A stretch of DNA of 12,784 nt. Source: Bacteriovoracaceae bacterium. Its GTDB lineage: Bacteria; Bdellovibrionota; Bacteriovoracia; Bacteriovoracales; Bacteriovoracaceae. How positions within the stretch are numbered: the first letter of the stretch is position 1; each line of letters begins with the position of its first letter. Position numbers and translations under genes: made by a program. This document shows, in pieces, positions 1 to 7,163 of this stretch. The notes below the pieces were generated by a model, which was not told the DNA's origin, ran no database searches, and was given only the letters and a program-made list of their open reading frames with translations. The stretch lies in NCBI GenBank assembly GCA_947442115.1, contig CANEVK010000040.1:1-12784 (forward strand), written 5' to 3'.

Positions 1-236
1 CCTTTGTCACCCTTGTCGCCTTTATCACCTTTATCTCCGGTGTCACCTTTGTCCCCTTTATCACCCTTGTCGCCTTTATCACCTTTATCTCCGGTGTCAC
101 CTTTGTCACCTTTATCACCCTTGTCACCTTTCTCACCTTGAAGGCCGCGCGCACCCTGGTCACCTTTGTCACCTTTATCACCCTTGTCACCTTTGTCACC
201 CTTGTCACCTTTATCACCCTTGTCCCCTTTAGGGCC
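1..236 (-). repeat. Tandem 54-bp repeat coding for Gly-Asp-Lys collagen triplets
   Basis: This stretch of the collagen-like gene is built from 9-bp Gly-X-Y units arranged in a longer 54-bp period (six triplets, five GDK plus one GDT). Bases 8-53 are identical to 62-107, and the match continues to 71/125 with one difference (54 versus 108). Third positions vary among the older copies nearer base 236 but little at the distal copies, which suggests recent duplication of the 54-bp unit. The array continues off the edge, so the copy number is unknown. Confidence 0.9.
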
Positions 237-863
237 TTGGATGCCTTGAATGCCTTGAGCTCCATCATTTCCATTCGTGCCATTCGTTCCGTTTTGTCCA
301 TCAACGCCATCTTTGCCGTTGTAATATCCCTTCTTCAATTTTCTCAATTCAATGATCATCATGACTGTTACAGTTGCAACAATCGCCACACCAACAATGA
401 TCGCCACTTTTTTGATATTGATATTTGAACCAGAGCTAAAAGCTGCTCCAGTTTGATTTGAATCACCCATGAACTTCACAGCTGTTTGAGCAATTTCTGT
501 TTCTGAAAGATCTTGCTCTTTAAGTGAATTCAAAAGTGCGCGGTATTCTTTTTTCTTTGCTGGAGAAAGAATTCTGTTTTCCATTTCAACTTGAATATCT
601 TGAGCAGAAATTTTATCTGCAAGAAGTGCTCTTAAACCTTGAGCAAGGCGAAGATCCGCCTCACGCTTGTACTCGCGATCTGATCCATCCCATCCATCCA
701 TTTCATACTGATACTCATCAAACACTCTTTGAATTTCTTCAGAGTGACGAGTGCTAGAAGTAGCAGTTTTTGAACCACTAAAATTTCCAGCAAGTGCAGT
801 GTTAGAGGCGATAGCGATAGCGATTGATAAGCTGATCACTTTCTTGAGTGTGTTGAAATGCAT
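1..863 (-). CDS. Collagen-like exported/membrane protein, N-terminal part (runs off the window edge)
   Basis: Read on the minus strand from the ATG at 863, preceded by a good ribosome site (GGAG, 5 bases upstream). The 287 visible codons have no stop, so the 3' end lies beyond base 1. Residues 1-25 look like a signal peptide (hydrophobic core, cleavage after NTALA). Residues 26-150 are polar with charged helix-like stretches. Residues 153-171 form a hydrophobic membrane segment flanked by KK and RKLKK. From residue 183 to the edge there are 35 uninterrupted Gly-X-Y triplets, first of mixed type (GKD, GVD, GTN, GIQ), then almost only GDK with GDQ, GAR, GLQ, GEK and periodic GDT. KGD contacts are known to stabilise collagen triple helices by ion pairs, and only one proline is visible. 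A trimeric fibrous surface or envelope protein is the likely form; its function is unknown. The soluble N-terminal domain is not recognised. Confidence 0.88.
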   Translation of the reverse strand, partial: MHFNTLKKVISLSIAIAIASNTALAGNFSGSKTATSSTRHSEEIQRVFDEYQYEMDGWDGSDREYKREADLRLAQGLRALLADKISAQDIQVEMENRILSPAKKKEYRALLNSLKEQDLSETEIAQTAVKFMGDSNQTGAAFSSGSNINIKKVAIIVGVAIVATVTVMMIIELRKLKKGYYNGKDGVDGQNGTNGTNGNDGAQGIQGIQGPKGDKGDKGDKGDKGDKGDKGDKGDQGARGLQGEKGDKGDKGDKGDTGDKGDKGDKGDKGDKGDTGDKGDKGDKGDK

Positions 864-1195
864 GTTTTCTCCAAAATAAATTTAATATCCCATAGGGCGT
901 TGATAAAAGTGGACTAATTTGGACGGATAATAGCGGGACTTATTCAGTTTTTGGAAAAAAAAGAGTCAAGATTCTCTTAATGAGGCCAAAGTGATGATAA
1001 ATACGACGAAAAAAGTAAAAGAATTCGGCAACTTAGAAAGTAATTGAAAATTTTTCAAGGGTCTCAAACTCAAGGGGTCCTTAAGATCGACTAACTTTTA
1101 TACACCATTGAAAAAGCTACTTACTTGTCCTCTTTTTAACACTTCACAACCTCAAATCACAGATAATCACTGAAATTCTTTTAAGGACTTATTGG
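864..1195. promoter_or_regulatory. Divergent intergenic region between the collagen-like gene and the first secreted-protein gene
   Basis: This 332-base AT-rich gap must hold promoters for both flanking genes. I could not assign convincing -35/-10 pairs. Visible elements are a 15-base perfect palindrome at 1044-1058 (TTGAAAA, central T, TTTTCAA), a small inverted repeat AAGG-GGT-CCTT at 1072-1082, and a near-direct repeat TCAAGGGTC / TCAAGGGGTC at 1055-1063 and 1070-1079. The 12-mer ATAATAGCGGGA at 927-938 recurs upstream of the sugar-phosphate transferase gene. No copy of the palindromic repeat family found further along is present. AT-rich palindromes can arise by chance, so their role is unproven. 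Confidence 0.35.
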
Positions 1196-2611
1196 ATGCG
1201 CTTACAACTTATACCTCTTCTCATCACTGGCCTCATGAGTCTTACAGCACTGGCCACAGTGCCGATGGAGACCATTGAAAAACTAAAAAATGATAAAGAA
1301 GTGGTGGTGAGTGTATTTAGTAAAAAAGATCAAAAAGCCATTCAGTCGAAATTTTCAAGCACTCAAGAAAATAAAAAGATTGCTTCAATCCTCTACACAA
1401 CGATTCAAAATTTTCTCGATCAAGATGATGAGCAATGTGAACTTAGATTTATTGATCAACTTAAGAAAAACTTTCAGTCTGCCAAATTAGATACATCTGA
1501 AGAAGGATTACAAGATCTTTTCAAGATGCTCAGAGTGACTCATGCCATTGATGATATCTTTTATCAAATTCTAACGGGTCTCCATCAGGACCAGATTGAA
1601 TTTGGAGATCTGAAGTTAGATAAAAAAAGATTGAACCTGGGTTTAAAGCATAAAAAACTAGTAAAAAACAATGATGTGAAAGAACTTTTCTCTGGTTTCA
1701 CTGAATGGCCTGACGAGACGTCTCGCTGTGTTTATCAAGAATTTATCTTTGTAAAAAACAATATCAAAAATAAGGATAATAAGTTTTCGGATAAAAATAA
1801 ATTCTTAAAGCAATTGATTAAAATCGCTTACAAAGAAAAGGTTTTTGATCTCGCCACTTTCAATAAGCTTGAATACCTGCGTACAAAGAGCTTTGTCACC
1901 AAAAGAAACTTCTGGCTCAAAGATTATTTCAAAATCATTTTTAATGCTAAAAATAAAATGCGCCCCATTAAGGCAACCTATGTCGTCAAAAACCTTGAAG
2001 AGGAAGATGGTTTCACTAGTGAGAGGATTCGACGTTTCTCGAGGATGACTCGTCGTCAGCTCCTTTATAAAAAGTATGATGAAACGCAAATTATTCTTCT
2101 TTCGCAAATCATTCAGCGCGCCTCTAGAAGAATGGGTGTTGACCCTGATACAGTTAGTGGTCGACCTGTTATCTCTCAAGAATTCAATACTCTTAATGAA
2201 AATGGCGAGCGTGAAACATACGTTGAAAGAATAGAACTAGATCCTCAGAGCCAATTCAATCTGGCGCGCAGACTTCTTCGCAAAGAGATGGTTGAAACTC
2301 AGATGATGGAGACTTTTATTGGACTGGAAATCACTTACGAGGACCTCGTTGCCGCAGCTTTTGAAACGGGCTACATCACCTTTGAGGACTTAGAGTACGT
2401 TGTTAAATACGATGATCTTTGGAATCCAAACATTTCAAGTTTTGAAAGAATCATCGGCTTTACTTTTAATGTGGCCGGCATTGGTTCAATCTTTTTGCCT
2501 CCTCCTTGGAATATTACGGCGACGATCGCCCTTGGAGTTGTGGAAGGCCTTATCCTTAATACTAGAAAAAATGGAGCTGAAAATGATAACCCTGCCACGT
2601 TTATTGAATAG
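1196..2611 (+). CDS. Secreted protein of unknown function
   Basis: 471 residues. The ATG at 1196 follows AAGGAC with 7-base spacing. Residues 1-20 form a signal peptide (charged start, hydrophobic LIPLLITGLMSLTALA), with likely cleavage after ALA. The mature part is highly charged and mostly helical in character, with two cysteines (81 and 178) that could pair in the periplasm. Residues about 420-454 are hydrophobic and glycine-rich with a PPP turn, a possible membrane-interacting hairpin near the C terminus. I recognise no family. The stop lies 29 bases inside the next gene, a metallopeptidase, so the two are probably translated from one mRNA and may act together. Whether this protein is a partner, substrate or inhibitor of the peptidase cannot be told from sequence. 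Confidence 0.85.
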   Translation: MRLQLIPLLITGLMSLTALATVPMETIEKLKNDKEVVVSVFSKKDQKAIQSKFSSTQENKKIASILYTTIQNFLDQDDEQCELRFIDQLKKNFQSAKLDTSEEGLQDLFKMLRVTHAIDDIFYQILTGLHQDQIEFGDLKLDKKRLNLGLKHKKLVKNNDVKELFSGFTEWPDETSRCVYQEFIFVKNNIKNKDNKFSDKNKFLKQLIKIAYKEKVFDLATFNKLEYLRTKSFVTKRNFWLKDYFKIIFNAKNKMRPIKATYVVKNLEEEDGFTSERIRRFSRMTRRQLLYKKYDETQIILLSQIIQRASRRMGVDPDTVSGRPVISQEFNTLNENGERETYVERIELDPQSQFNLARRLLRKEMVETQMMETFIGLEITYEDLVAAAFETGYITFEDLEYVVKYDDLWNPNISSFERIIGFTFNVAGIGSIFLPPPWNITATIALGVVEGLILNTRKNGAENDNPATFIE

Positions 2612-3869
2612 TGCTCTTCTTTTAGGAACACTTGCTGCGACAACTGCTTTTGGACAAACGACTTATTGTCCGAAGAAGTTTGATGTTCTTGAGCGTGATA
2701 AAAGAGATGGCTACGAGTTCGTTTCTAGGGAACTTGAAAATCTCTTTTGTACAAATAAATTTGAAGGTGAGTATTTTAAGATTGTCTATGCAAGAGAAGA
2801 TGAAGCCATTTCATTTAACCACAAAGATAAAGATCTTATAAAAAAAGCGGCGAACGTTTATTATCACCTTACGATTGCACGCAACTTTTGGATGAAGAAT
2901 GTTAAGTCAGAGTTCGTAGGAAAGCTTCCTCAACTTGTCATCCGCCTTGATATTACAAATGCTTATTCAAGTGCCCGTCATTTTAAGAATGAAGAACAAG
3001 AAAAGAATTACAATAATGCCTGGTCCATTCCTGAAGGCCAGACTCCGCGCTTTGCTAAAGAACAAAAGAAATGGAATAAAGAAATTTGGTTCAGCCCCAT
3101 GAAAAAAATTGAGGCGAGAGACCTAGTTGAATCAGATGGAAGTAATCCGATTCATGAAAGTCTCAAGGTTGTGAAGGATCCGATTGTCAGCTTTAATCAA
3201 AATCGTCTTATTTTTTCAAGTTTGTTGATGGTGAGAAATAATACTCTCAATAGCAGCTCACTTTTAGATCTTGCGATTAAAAGTGTGGGGCCAATCGCTG
3301 TGATGTATGCGCTGTTAGAGGTGACTAAACACATGGATCATTGGTTTATGGATAAGTATTACTTTGTTGATACGGCGATGGTTCCAGAAATTATTTATCA
3401 CGAGTTCGCTCACATCGCGATGTCGGATACCATGAAGACTGTTCACTCGGTTCCTGTGATCGAAGGTATGGCCGATTACTTTGCCGCGAGAATTGCAGAA
3501 CGTCGCAGAATGTATCAGAAGATGAAAAATATTTCGAGTAACCGCTCTAAGGATATTAAAAATAAATCAAACTACCACCCTTATCTTGAAGGGGCCTGGA
3601 ATGCGACTTCTGATTTTACCTTAAGTCTACTTTGGAAAGGTAAAATGGAGTTTGATGCGGCCAATGAAAAGCGTGCTAAGAAAGGCCAAGCTCCGCTCGT
3701 TAATTATGATGATCTTATCTATCAAACGCATTTTCATCTGGATGAAAACTCAGATATCGCCAATGATTTAACGGGGGCGCTTATCAAGTCCTGTGAAGAA
3801 AAATGCGCGAGCCTACGCTCAGGGGTAAATACTCTTCATCAAACTTTCGAAGCTAAAGGGTTGAATTAG
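2583..3869 (+). CDS. Secreted zinc metallopeptidase (gluzincin type, HExxH...E)
   Basis: 428 residues from the ATG at 2583, chosen because GGAG lies 6 bases upstream and the product then begins with a normal signal peptide (residues 1-24, ending AFG). The reading frame is open further upstream, but those codons overlap the preceding gene and would hide the signal. The zinc site is clear: H273-E274-F-A-H277, then E294 in EGMADYFA, 17 residues on. In gluzincins the two histidines and the downstream glutamate bind zinc and E274 acts as catalytic base. Cysteines at 29, 56, 404 and 408 could form disulfides. Substrate and precise family are unknown. It is translationally overlapped with the secreted protein upstream (29 bases). 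A repeat copy lies just after the stop. Confidence 0.85.
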   Translation: MITLPRLLNSALLLGTLAATTAFGQTTYCPKKFDVLERDKRDGYEFVSRELENLFCTNKFEGEYFKIVYAREDEAISFNHKDKDLIKKAANVYYHLTIARNFWMKNVKSEFVGKLPQLVIRLDITNAYSSARHFKNEEQEKNYNNAWSIPEGQTPRFAKEQKKWNKEIWFSPMKKIEARDLVESDGSNPIHESLKVVKDPIVSFNQNRLIFSSLLMVRNNTLNSSSLLDLAIKSVGPIAVMYALLEVTKHMDHWFMDKYYFVDTAMVPEIIYHEFAHIAMSDTMKTVHSVPVIEGMADYFAARIAERRRMYQKMKNISSNRSKDIKNKSNYHPYLEGAWNATSDFTLSLLWKGKMEFDAANEKRAKKGQAPLVNYDDLIYQTHFHLDENSDIANDLTGALIKSCEEKCASLRSGVNTLHQTFEAKGLN

Positions 3870-3875
3870 GAGGGG

Positions 3876-3911
3876 AAGGTGTCACGTACCTTTTTGACCT
3901 TGTAAAAAGGT
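3876..3911. repeat. Palindromic repeat copy R1
   Basis: AAGGT-GTCACGT-ACCTT begins 6 bases after the metallopeptidase stop, followed by TTTGACCTTGTAAAAAGGTA, which adds a second potential arm. Its core GGTGTCACGTACC is the exact reverse complement of the core of R3 (GGTACGTGACACC). With the T-run at 3891-3895 it may act as a weak terminator. The rest of the gap to 3986 holds a 12-base palindrome GACGA-AA-TCGTC (3938-3949) and the ribosome site of the next gene. Confidence 0.6.
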
Positions 3912-3986
3912 AATCTTCGATTTTATCGATAAGGCGGGACGAAATCGTCTGTGGTATCAATGGCAAAACTTTTTGGGAGTTACTTT

Positions 3987-4931
3987 ATGCGTAAACTTAT
4001 AACTTTACTTGCCCTCTCACTTTCATCTGCCACTTTCGCTGAAACTATTGTGACGGCACCGGGGACTCTGGAGCAGCTTGGTAAAAAGACCAGGGAAAAT
4101 GAGTATTACATCAAGCGCGGCCCAGCGAAGTTTAAAATCTTTTATTTTGATATCGGTAAAGCAGTCACTCCTTATTACTTAAGTGAAAGTACCTTTAAAC
4201 GTTTCTATAAAAATGAGAACAAATGTTTTGAGCTCACGATTCAAGATAAAATTAATCTTGCTCGTCGAGTGAAGTGTAAAAATAAACTACAAGACCTGCA
4301 TTTTGCTGGATTTGAAGATTTTAAAGCTACGAATCTTTCTGAGTTTTATGCCGTGGGCTGGAAGGGATTTGAGATCGAAAATACTCAGCAAAACTTTGTA
4401 CTTGAGGCTTATCTTCAGACTCAAGAAATGTATGACCGTGACCGCCAGGTGTATGGGCCAGGGTATGATCAAATTGCTCCAAAGAAAAAATTCAATGTCT
4501 CACTTTCGACTTCATCGAAAATTCAGTTAACTGAGAAGAAAGTTGAGTTTCTGCAAACCTTTAAACTCTCATCAGACAAAGTTGGTATCTTGAGCGAGAA
4601 AACTCAGGATGTGAAAAGCTCCATCGTCGCGGCGGAGAGAACTTTGGTCTTCACCAATGGCCAAGGCCAGCTGCTCATTTACAATACTTATATGCGAAAT
4701 CCTTTTGGAGATTATCGTCTATCTCTTAATCCTGAGGTGCCTTCGCTTCTCAAAAAACTTAATGACCTTTCTACGACACGAGCAGTCTGCTTTCGGGATG
4801 ACTACCTCACTCGTAGAGCGAATGATTGCCATAAGTTGATTTTTGAAACGCACTCGCTCACAAAATACAATAAAGTTCAGTTCATGCTGGTGGATTTTAA
4901 GAACCAAAACTTGAAGTTAATTGATGAATAG
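3987..4931 (+). CDS. Secreted protein of unknown function with four cysteines
   Basis: 314 residues from the ATG at 3987. GGGAG lies 7 bases upstream, and this start gives a clean signal peptide (MRKLITLLALSLSSATFA, then ETIV). A GTG in frame at 3951 would only add a tail ahead of the signal and was not used. The mature protein has C80, C97, C268 and C281, spaced in two pairs as for two disulfides. The centre is rich in aromatic residues and alternating polar/hydrophobic stretches, which suggests beta structure. No known family recognised. It follows the exported peptidase on the same strand after a 117-base gap holding repeat R1, so it may be a separate transcript. Repeat R2, a strong hairpin, starts 3 bases after its stop. 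Confidence 0.82.
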   Translation: MRKLITLLALSLSSATFAETIVTAPGTLEQLGKKTRENEYYIKRGPAKFKIFYFDIGKAVTPYYLSESTFKRFYKNENKCFELTIQDKINLARRVKCKNKLQDLHFAGFEDFKATNLSEFYAVGWKGFEIENTQQNFVLEAYLQTQEMYDRDRQVYGPGYDQIAPKKKFNVSLSTSSKIQLTEKKVEFLQTFKLSSDKVGILSEKTQDVKSSIVAAERTLVFTNGQGQLLIYNTYMRNPFGDYRLSLNPEVPSLLKKLNDLSTTRAVCFRDDYLTRRANDCHKLIFETHSLTKYNKVQFMLVDFKNQNLKLIDE

Positions 4932-4934
4932 TTG

Positions 4935-4956
4935 AAAAGGTACGCGGTACCTTTTT
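4935..4956 (+). terminator. Palindromic repeat copy R2, probable intrinsic terminator
   Basis: AAAAGGTAC-GCG-GTACCTTTT forms a perfect 9-bp stem with a 3-base loop and ends in a T-run, 3 bases after the stop of the secreted-protein gene. It lies between convergent genes (minus-strand stop at 4967), and because the stem is flanked by A on one side and T on the other it could work in both directions. It is a member of the dispersed repeat family described in the findings. Confidence 0.65.
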
Positions 4957-4966
4957 ACCTCTTTAG

Positions 4967-5326
4967 CTAATCAACCCATTTTTCAATTTGTTTAGATATA
5001 TTTGCCATAGACCTCCAGACGAACTTGGGGTCCTCAAGCGAAGTCAGGATTTTGATAAGTCTGTCTATCGTAAATCGGTCAATGTGAAAATTCAAAAGCC
5101 TACTGATATCACTTGCATCATTACGAGTAAGCTTTCCAGCTTCATTATTACTGTAGCCTTTTTGATAAATAATCGCAGAGATGATTTTACAAAGTTCGAA
5201 TTTTAAAACTTGTTCAGGCCCTGGCCTAATACCTAAAACACCAATAATTTTGTCCTCATCAATTTCATCTACGATGAATTGATCTTCTTCAAAGTATGAA
5301 TCTGGAAGACTAGCTCTTTTTTTCAT
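4967..5326 (-). CDS. XRE-type helix-turn-helix protein, probable antitoxin
   Basis: 119 residues; the ATG at 5326 follows GGGAG with good spacing. Residues about 38-107 read as an XRE/HTH_37-like helix-turn-helix: FELCKIISAIIYQKGYSNNEAGKL, then a turn, then the recognition stretch NDASDISRLLNF and the closing helix RFTIDRLIKIL. Proteins of this shape are typical antitoxins of RelE/HigB-like toxins and repress their own operon. The upstream gene ends 10 bases before this start on the same strand, giving the toxin-first order of higBA-like pairs. The acidic N-terminal 30 residues could wrap the toxin. The HTH call is firm; the antitoxin role is inferred from order, size and spacing. Confidence 0.7.
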   Translation of the reverse strand: MKKRASLPDSYFEEDQFIVDEIDEDKIIGVLGIRPGPEQVLKFELCKIISAIIYQKGYSNNEAGKLTRNDASDISRLLNFHIDRFTIDRLIKILTSLEDPKFVWRSMANISKQIEKWVD

Positions 5327-5336
5327 AAAATCTCCC

Positions 5337-5681
5337 TCAATGAATAGTCACAACCACAGTTGACGAATTCTTCATAAAATCGACTACCATTTTTAATTTC
5401 TTGCCTTCATCATAAACGTAAAAAATCATTCTTTTTTCAACATCTTTTAAATTTGTTAGTTGAATCCTAGGATCCTGCTCTAGATGTTTCAACTGTTCAA
5501 AAATCATGATGACATCTTCTTCACTATAACTATTTCTTGCTGGCCCTATGTTATAATCCCTTCGTTTTTTGTCCCATCCATATTGAATATGTTTTAAATC
5601 AAACCATATATCTCGGACTAATCTTCCACTAATCAAAATAGGAATTCTCAACTTTCTATTCACAGTATTTTCTTTTTTCAT
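5337..5681 (-). CDS. Small protein upstream of an XRE regulator, candidate toxin
   Basis: 114 residues from the ATG at 5681, preceded by AAGGAT at 7-base spacing. An in-frame ATG at 5714 and the codon at 5753 have no ribosome site and would add an unconserved-looking tail. The C-terminal half (YSEEDVIMIFEQL, then VEKRMIFYVYDEGKKLKMVVDF, then STVVVTIH) has the helix followed by antiparallel strands seen in DUF4258/RelE-fold proteins. The resemblance is only in pattern and I would not name a family. It is basic, small and lies 10 bases ahead of an XRE gene, which is the classical setting of a type II toxin. An imperfect palindrome sits in its promoter region. It could alternatively be a regulator partner with no toxicity. 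Confidence 0.6.
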   Translation of the reverse strand: MKKENTVNRKLRIPILISGRLVRDIWFDLKHIQYGWDKKRRDYNIGPARNSYSEEDVIMIFEQLKHLEQDPRIQLTNLKDVEKRMIFYVYDEGKKLKMVVDFMKNSSTVVVTIH

Positions 5682-5710
5682 TGAGAAATCCTTATTTAAT
5701 TTTAACACGA

Positions 5711-5730
5711 TCATGGCAGATTTGCCACGA
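5711..5730. promoter_or_regulatory. Candidate operator of the XRE TA-like operon
   Basis: TC-a-TGGCA-gatt-TGCCA-c-GA is a 20-base palindrome with 7 of 8 arm pairs matched. It starts 30 bases upstream of the first gene (start 5681) and just upstream of a minus-strand TAAAAT (5704-5699) that could be the -10 box. This is where an autorepressing XRE antitoxin usually binds. A second inverted repeat, CGATTA-N6-TAATCG, is at 5773-5790. Confidence 0.38.
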
Positions 5731-5772
5731 CCAATATTTATCCATATTTTCATTGAGATAGGTGCTAAGAAA

Positions 5773-5790
5773 CGATTACTGTCTTAATCG
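5773..5790. promoter_or_regulatory. Inverted repeat CGATTA-N6-TAATCG
   Basis: Perfect 6-base arms around a 6-base spacer, in the 225-base divergent gap between the XRE operon and the O-antigen ligase gene. It may be a regulator binding site for either side; nothing else supports a role. Confidence 0.25.
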
Positions 5791-5845
5791 CATCGCCTCC
5801 TTTTGTCCGTAAATTAACCGTAACCACCGCAAACATCAACCATAT

Positions 5846-5880
5846 AAAGGTGCCATGTTGAAAAGGTACGTGACACCTTT
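5846..5880. repeat. Palindromic repeat copy R3
   Basis: AAAGGTGCC (5846-5854), then ATGTTG, then AAAAGGTACGTGACACCTTT (5861-5880). The second part is the family's consensus form with GGT...ACC arms and an ACGTGAC centre. Unlike most copies it lies upstream of a gene (the ligase at 5907) rather than after a stop. Its GTGACA is placed as a -35 box. Confidence 0.65.
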
Positions 5881-5897
5881 CCGAACGAATTGATAAT
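5870..5897 (+). promoter_or_regulatory. Predicted promoter of the O-antigen ligase gene, -35 inside repeat R3
   Basis: GTGACA (5870-5875, 5 of 6 match to TTGACA), 16-base spacer, GATAAT (5892-5897, 5 of 6 match to TATAAT). Transcription would begin about 5903-5907, at or within a few bases of the ATG at 5907. No ribosome site precedes that ATG, consistent with a leaderless or nearly leaderless mRNA. Confidence 0.5.
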
Positions 5898-5906
5898 CTC
5901 TGGTTC

Positions 5907-7055
5907 ATGACAAATAAAATGAATATGATGACGACAGCAGCGTTGTTCTTTTTGGCGGCGGGAATTTTTACGTCGGTGACGATTTTATCGGCCTATCAAA
6001 TCCTCTTTACTCTCCCGCTAATCTACTTCACCTACATGGCCTTCAAGAATAAAGACTTTAAACTTCCCGTAAGTTCTTGGTTTCTCCTTGCCTTCACGGC
6101 CGTGGCGCTTTTAAGTCTCGTCGTAAACTTTGACCTTATTCCTAAGCCTTCGAAAAATTTTGGACGATTGAAGTACTTCATTTTTGGCATCGGGGGAATT
6201 TTTGTTTTGAGAGCGTGGCTTGCCTCTGCGAATGATCAAACGAAGAAAATTATATTGAATACATTTTTCTTAAGTATTATCGTGGCGGGAGTCTACTCCG
6301 TTTTCTCCATGAGGACTGATGGTCGCGCCAAGGGTCTCACGGATACCATGCGCTATGGTTATGGCTCAGCGATGATACTTCTGACTCTCCTCTCGGCCAT
6401 CCTTCATCATCAAAAACTCGGCAAATGGTTTAACTATAAAATCGCTATTCCTGTTTTTTTGATTGGTTTTCTGGGGATGTACCTGACCTACACTAGAGGA
6501 GCACTCCTCGGTTTTCTTTGTGGACTTCCTTTTGTGCTTTATTTTTTTAATAAAAAACTCGGCTACATCCTAGGGGGATTGGCCGTCCTTGGAGTCCTAG
6601 GACTGGTAGGAGTGTATCTTTTCGGGTCAGGCGAAAGTAACAATCGTTTCTTAGTTAATAAAAACAACGGTTCGGACGTCATCCGCCGCAGCCAATGGAA
6701 AGCTGCGATTATTGCAACCCAAGAGAAACCACTTTTTGGATGGGGCCTTTCAAATTTTCATTCTCAACTTAAGCGCATTAAGAATGATTATGATCTGGAT
6801 GCCAAAGACTACAATGATGCTCATTCGCACAACCTCTTCCTTGAGATCGCCTCAGGTACAGGGCTTATAGGTTTTATCCTTTTTCTTGGCTGGGTCCTTG
6901 CTTGGGCCTGGGAATCCTTTAAGGCAGGCGGACTCACCCGAGCGCTAGTCATTCCATTTGGAGTCGCTTTTGTGGTTTCAAGTCAATTTGAAGTCACGTT
7001 TGATGCGAATAATGCATCCATGATTTTCTTTCTCTACGGATTGTCGAAAAGGTAG
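5907..7055 (+). CDS. O-antigen ligase/polymerase family membrane protein (Wzy_C, WaaL-like)
   Basis: 382 residues with about ten or more hydrophobic membrane segments (first near 10-30, last near 345-380). The Wzy_C/WaaL hallmarks are present: YLTYTRGALLGF with R197, then a large loop containing RRSQWKAAI (R260, R261), KPLFGWGLSNF (G278-G280) and DAHSHNLFLEIASGTGLIG with H306 and H308. In this family the arginines and a loop histidine act in moving undecaprenyl-linked glycan to lipid A core or another acceptor in the periplasm. Sequence alone does not separate ligase from Wzy polymerase or from a protein O-glycosylase. The ATG at 5907 has no ribosome site; M4 or M6 are possible starts. It stands alone, between TA modules, about 2.3 kb from the sugar-phosphate transferase. 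Its stop codon lies inside repeat R4. Confidence 0.87.
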   Translation: MTNKMNMMTTAALFFLAAGIFTSVTILSAYQILFTLPLIYFTYMAFKNKDFKLPVSSWFLLAFTAVALLSLVVNFDLIPKPSKNFGRLKYFIFGIGGIFVLRAWLASANDQTKKIILNTFFLSIIVAGVYSVFSMRTDGRAKGLTDTMRYGYGSAMILLTLLSAILHHQKLGKWFNYKIAIPVFLIGFLGMYLTYTRGALLGFLCGLPFVLYFFNKKLGYILGGLAVLGVLGLVGVYLFGSGESNNRFLVNKNNGSDVIRRSQWKAAIIATQEKPLFGWGLSNFHSQLKRIKNDYDLDAKDYNDAHSHNLFLEIASGTGLIGFILFLGWVLAWAWESFKAGGLTRALVIPFGVAFVVSSQFEVTFDANNASMIFFLYGLSKR

Positions 7056-7068
7056 CGGATACCTTTTC
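7046..7068 (+). terminator. Palindromic repeat copy R4, hairpin overlapping the ligase stop codon
   Basis: GAAAAGGTA-GCGGA-TACCTTTTC is a perfect 9-bp stem with a 5-base loop. The TAG stop of the ligase gene (7053-7055) straddles the end of the left arm. A partial further arm, CACCTTCTCAAC, follows at 7071-7082. The flanking sequence TTGTCGAAAAGG is shared with copy R7. It probably ends transcription of the ligase gene, although the T-run is short. Confidence 0.55.
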
Positions 7069-7163
7069 AACACCTTCTCAACATTGAATTTTCTAAAGTT
7101 AAAGATCTTATCCAAGTGATTTCTTCAAATAAAGACATGTATACACCTGAAATCTCATGCTTT

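Noticed and set aside
1..236. Possible CRISPR-like array because of short regular repeats
   Set aside because: There are no unique spacers; the periodicity is 9 and 54 bases and codes for Gly-X-Y triplets.
138..428. Open frame on plus opposite the collagen-like gene
   Set aside because: It is a Thr/Leu/Val-rich shadow of the repeated Gly-X-Y coding tract on the minus strand and has no ribosome site.
1805..2179. Minus-strand open frame inside the first secreted-protein gene
   Set aside because: Shadow of a gene with signal peptide and ribosome site on the other strand; no protein-like pattern.
2400..2582. Upstream extension of the metallopeptidase reading frame
   Set aside because: It overlaps the preceding gene's well-supported frame, has no ribosome site, and would bury the signal peptide found from 2583.
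3938..3949. 12-base palindrome GACGA-AA-TCGTC ahead of the second unknown secreted protein
   Set aside because: Too short and isolated to call an operator; mentioned only as part of the gap description.
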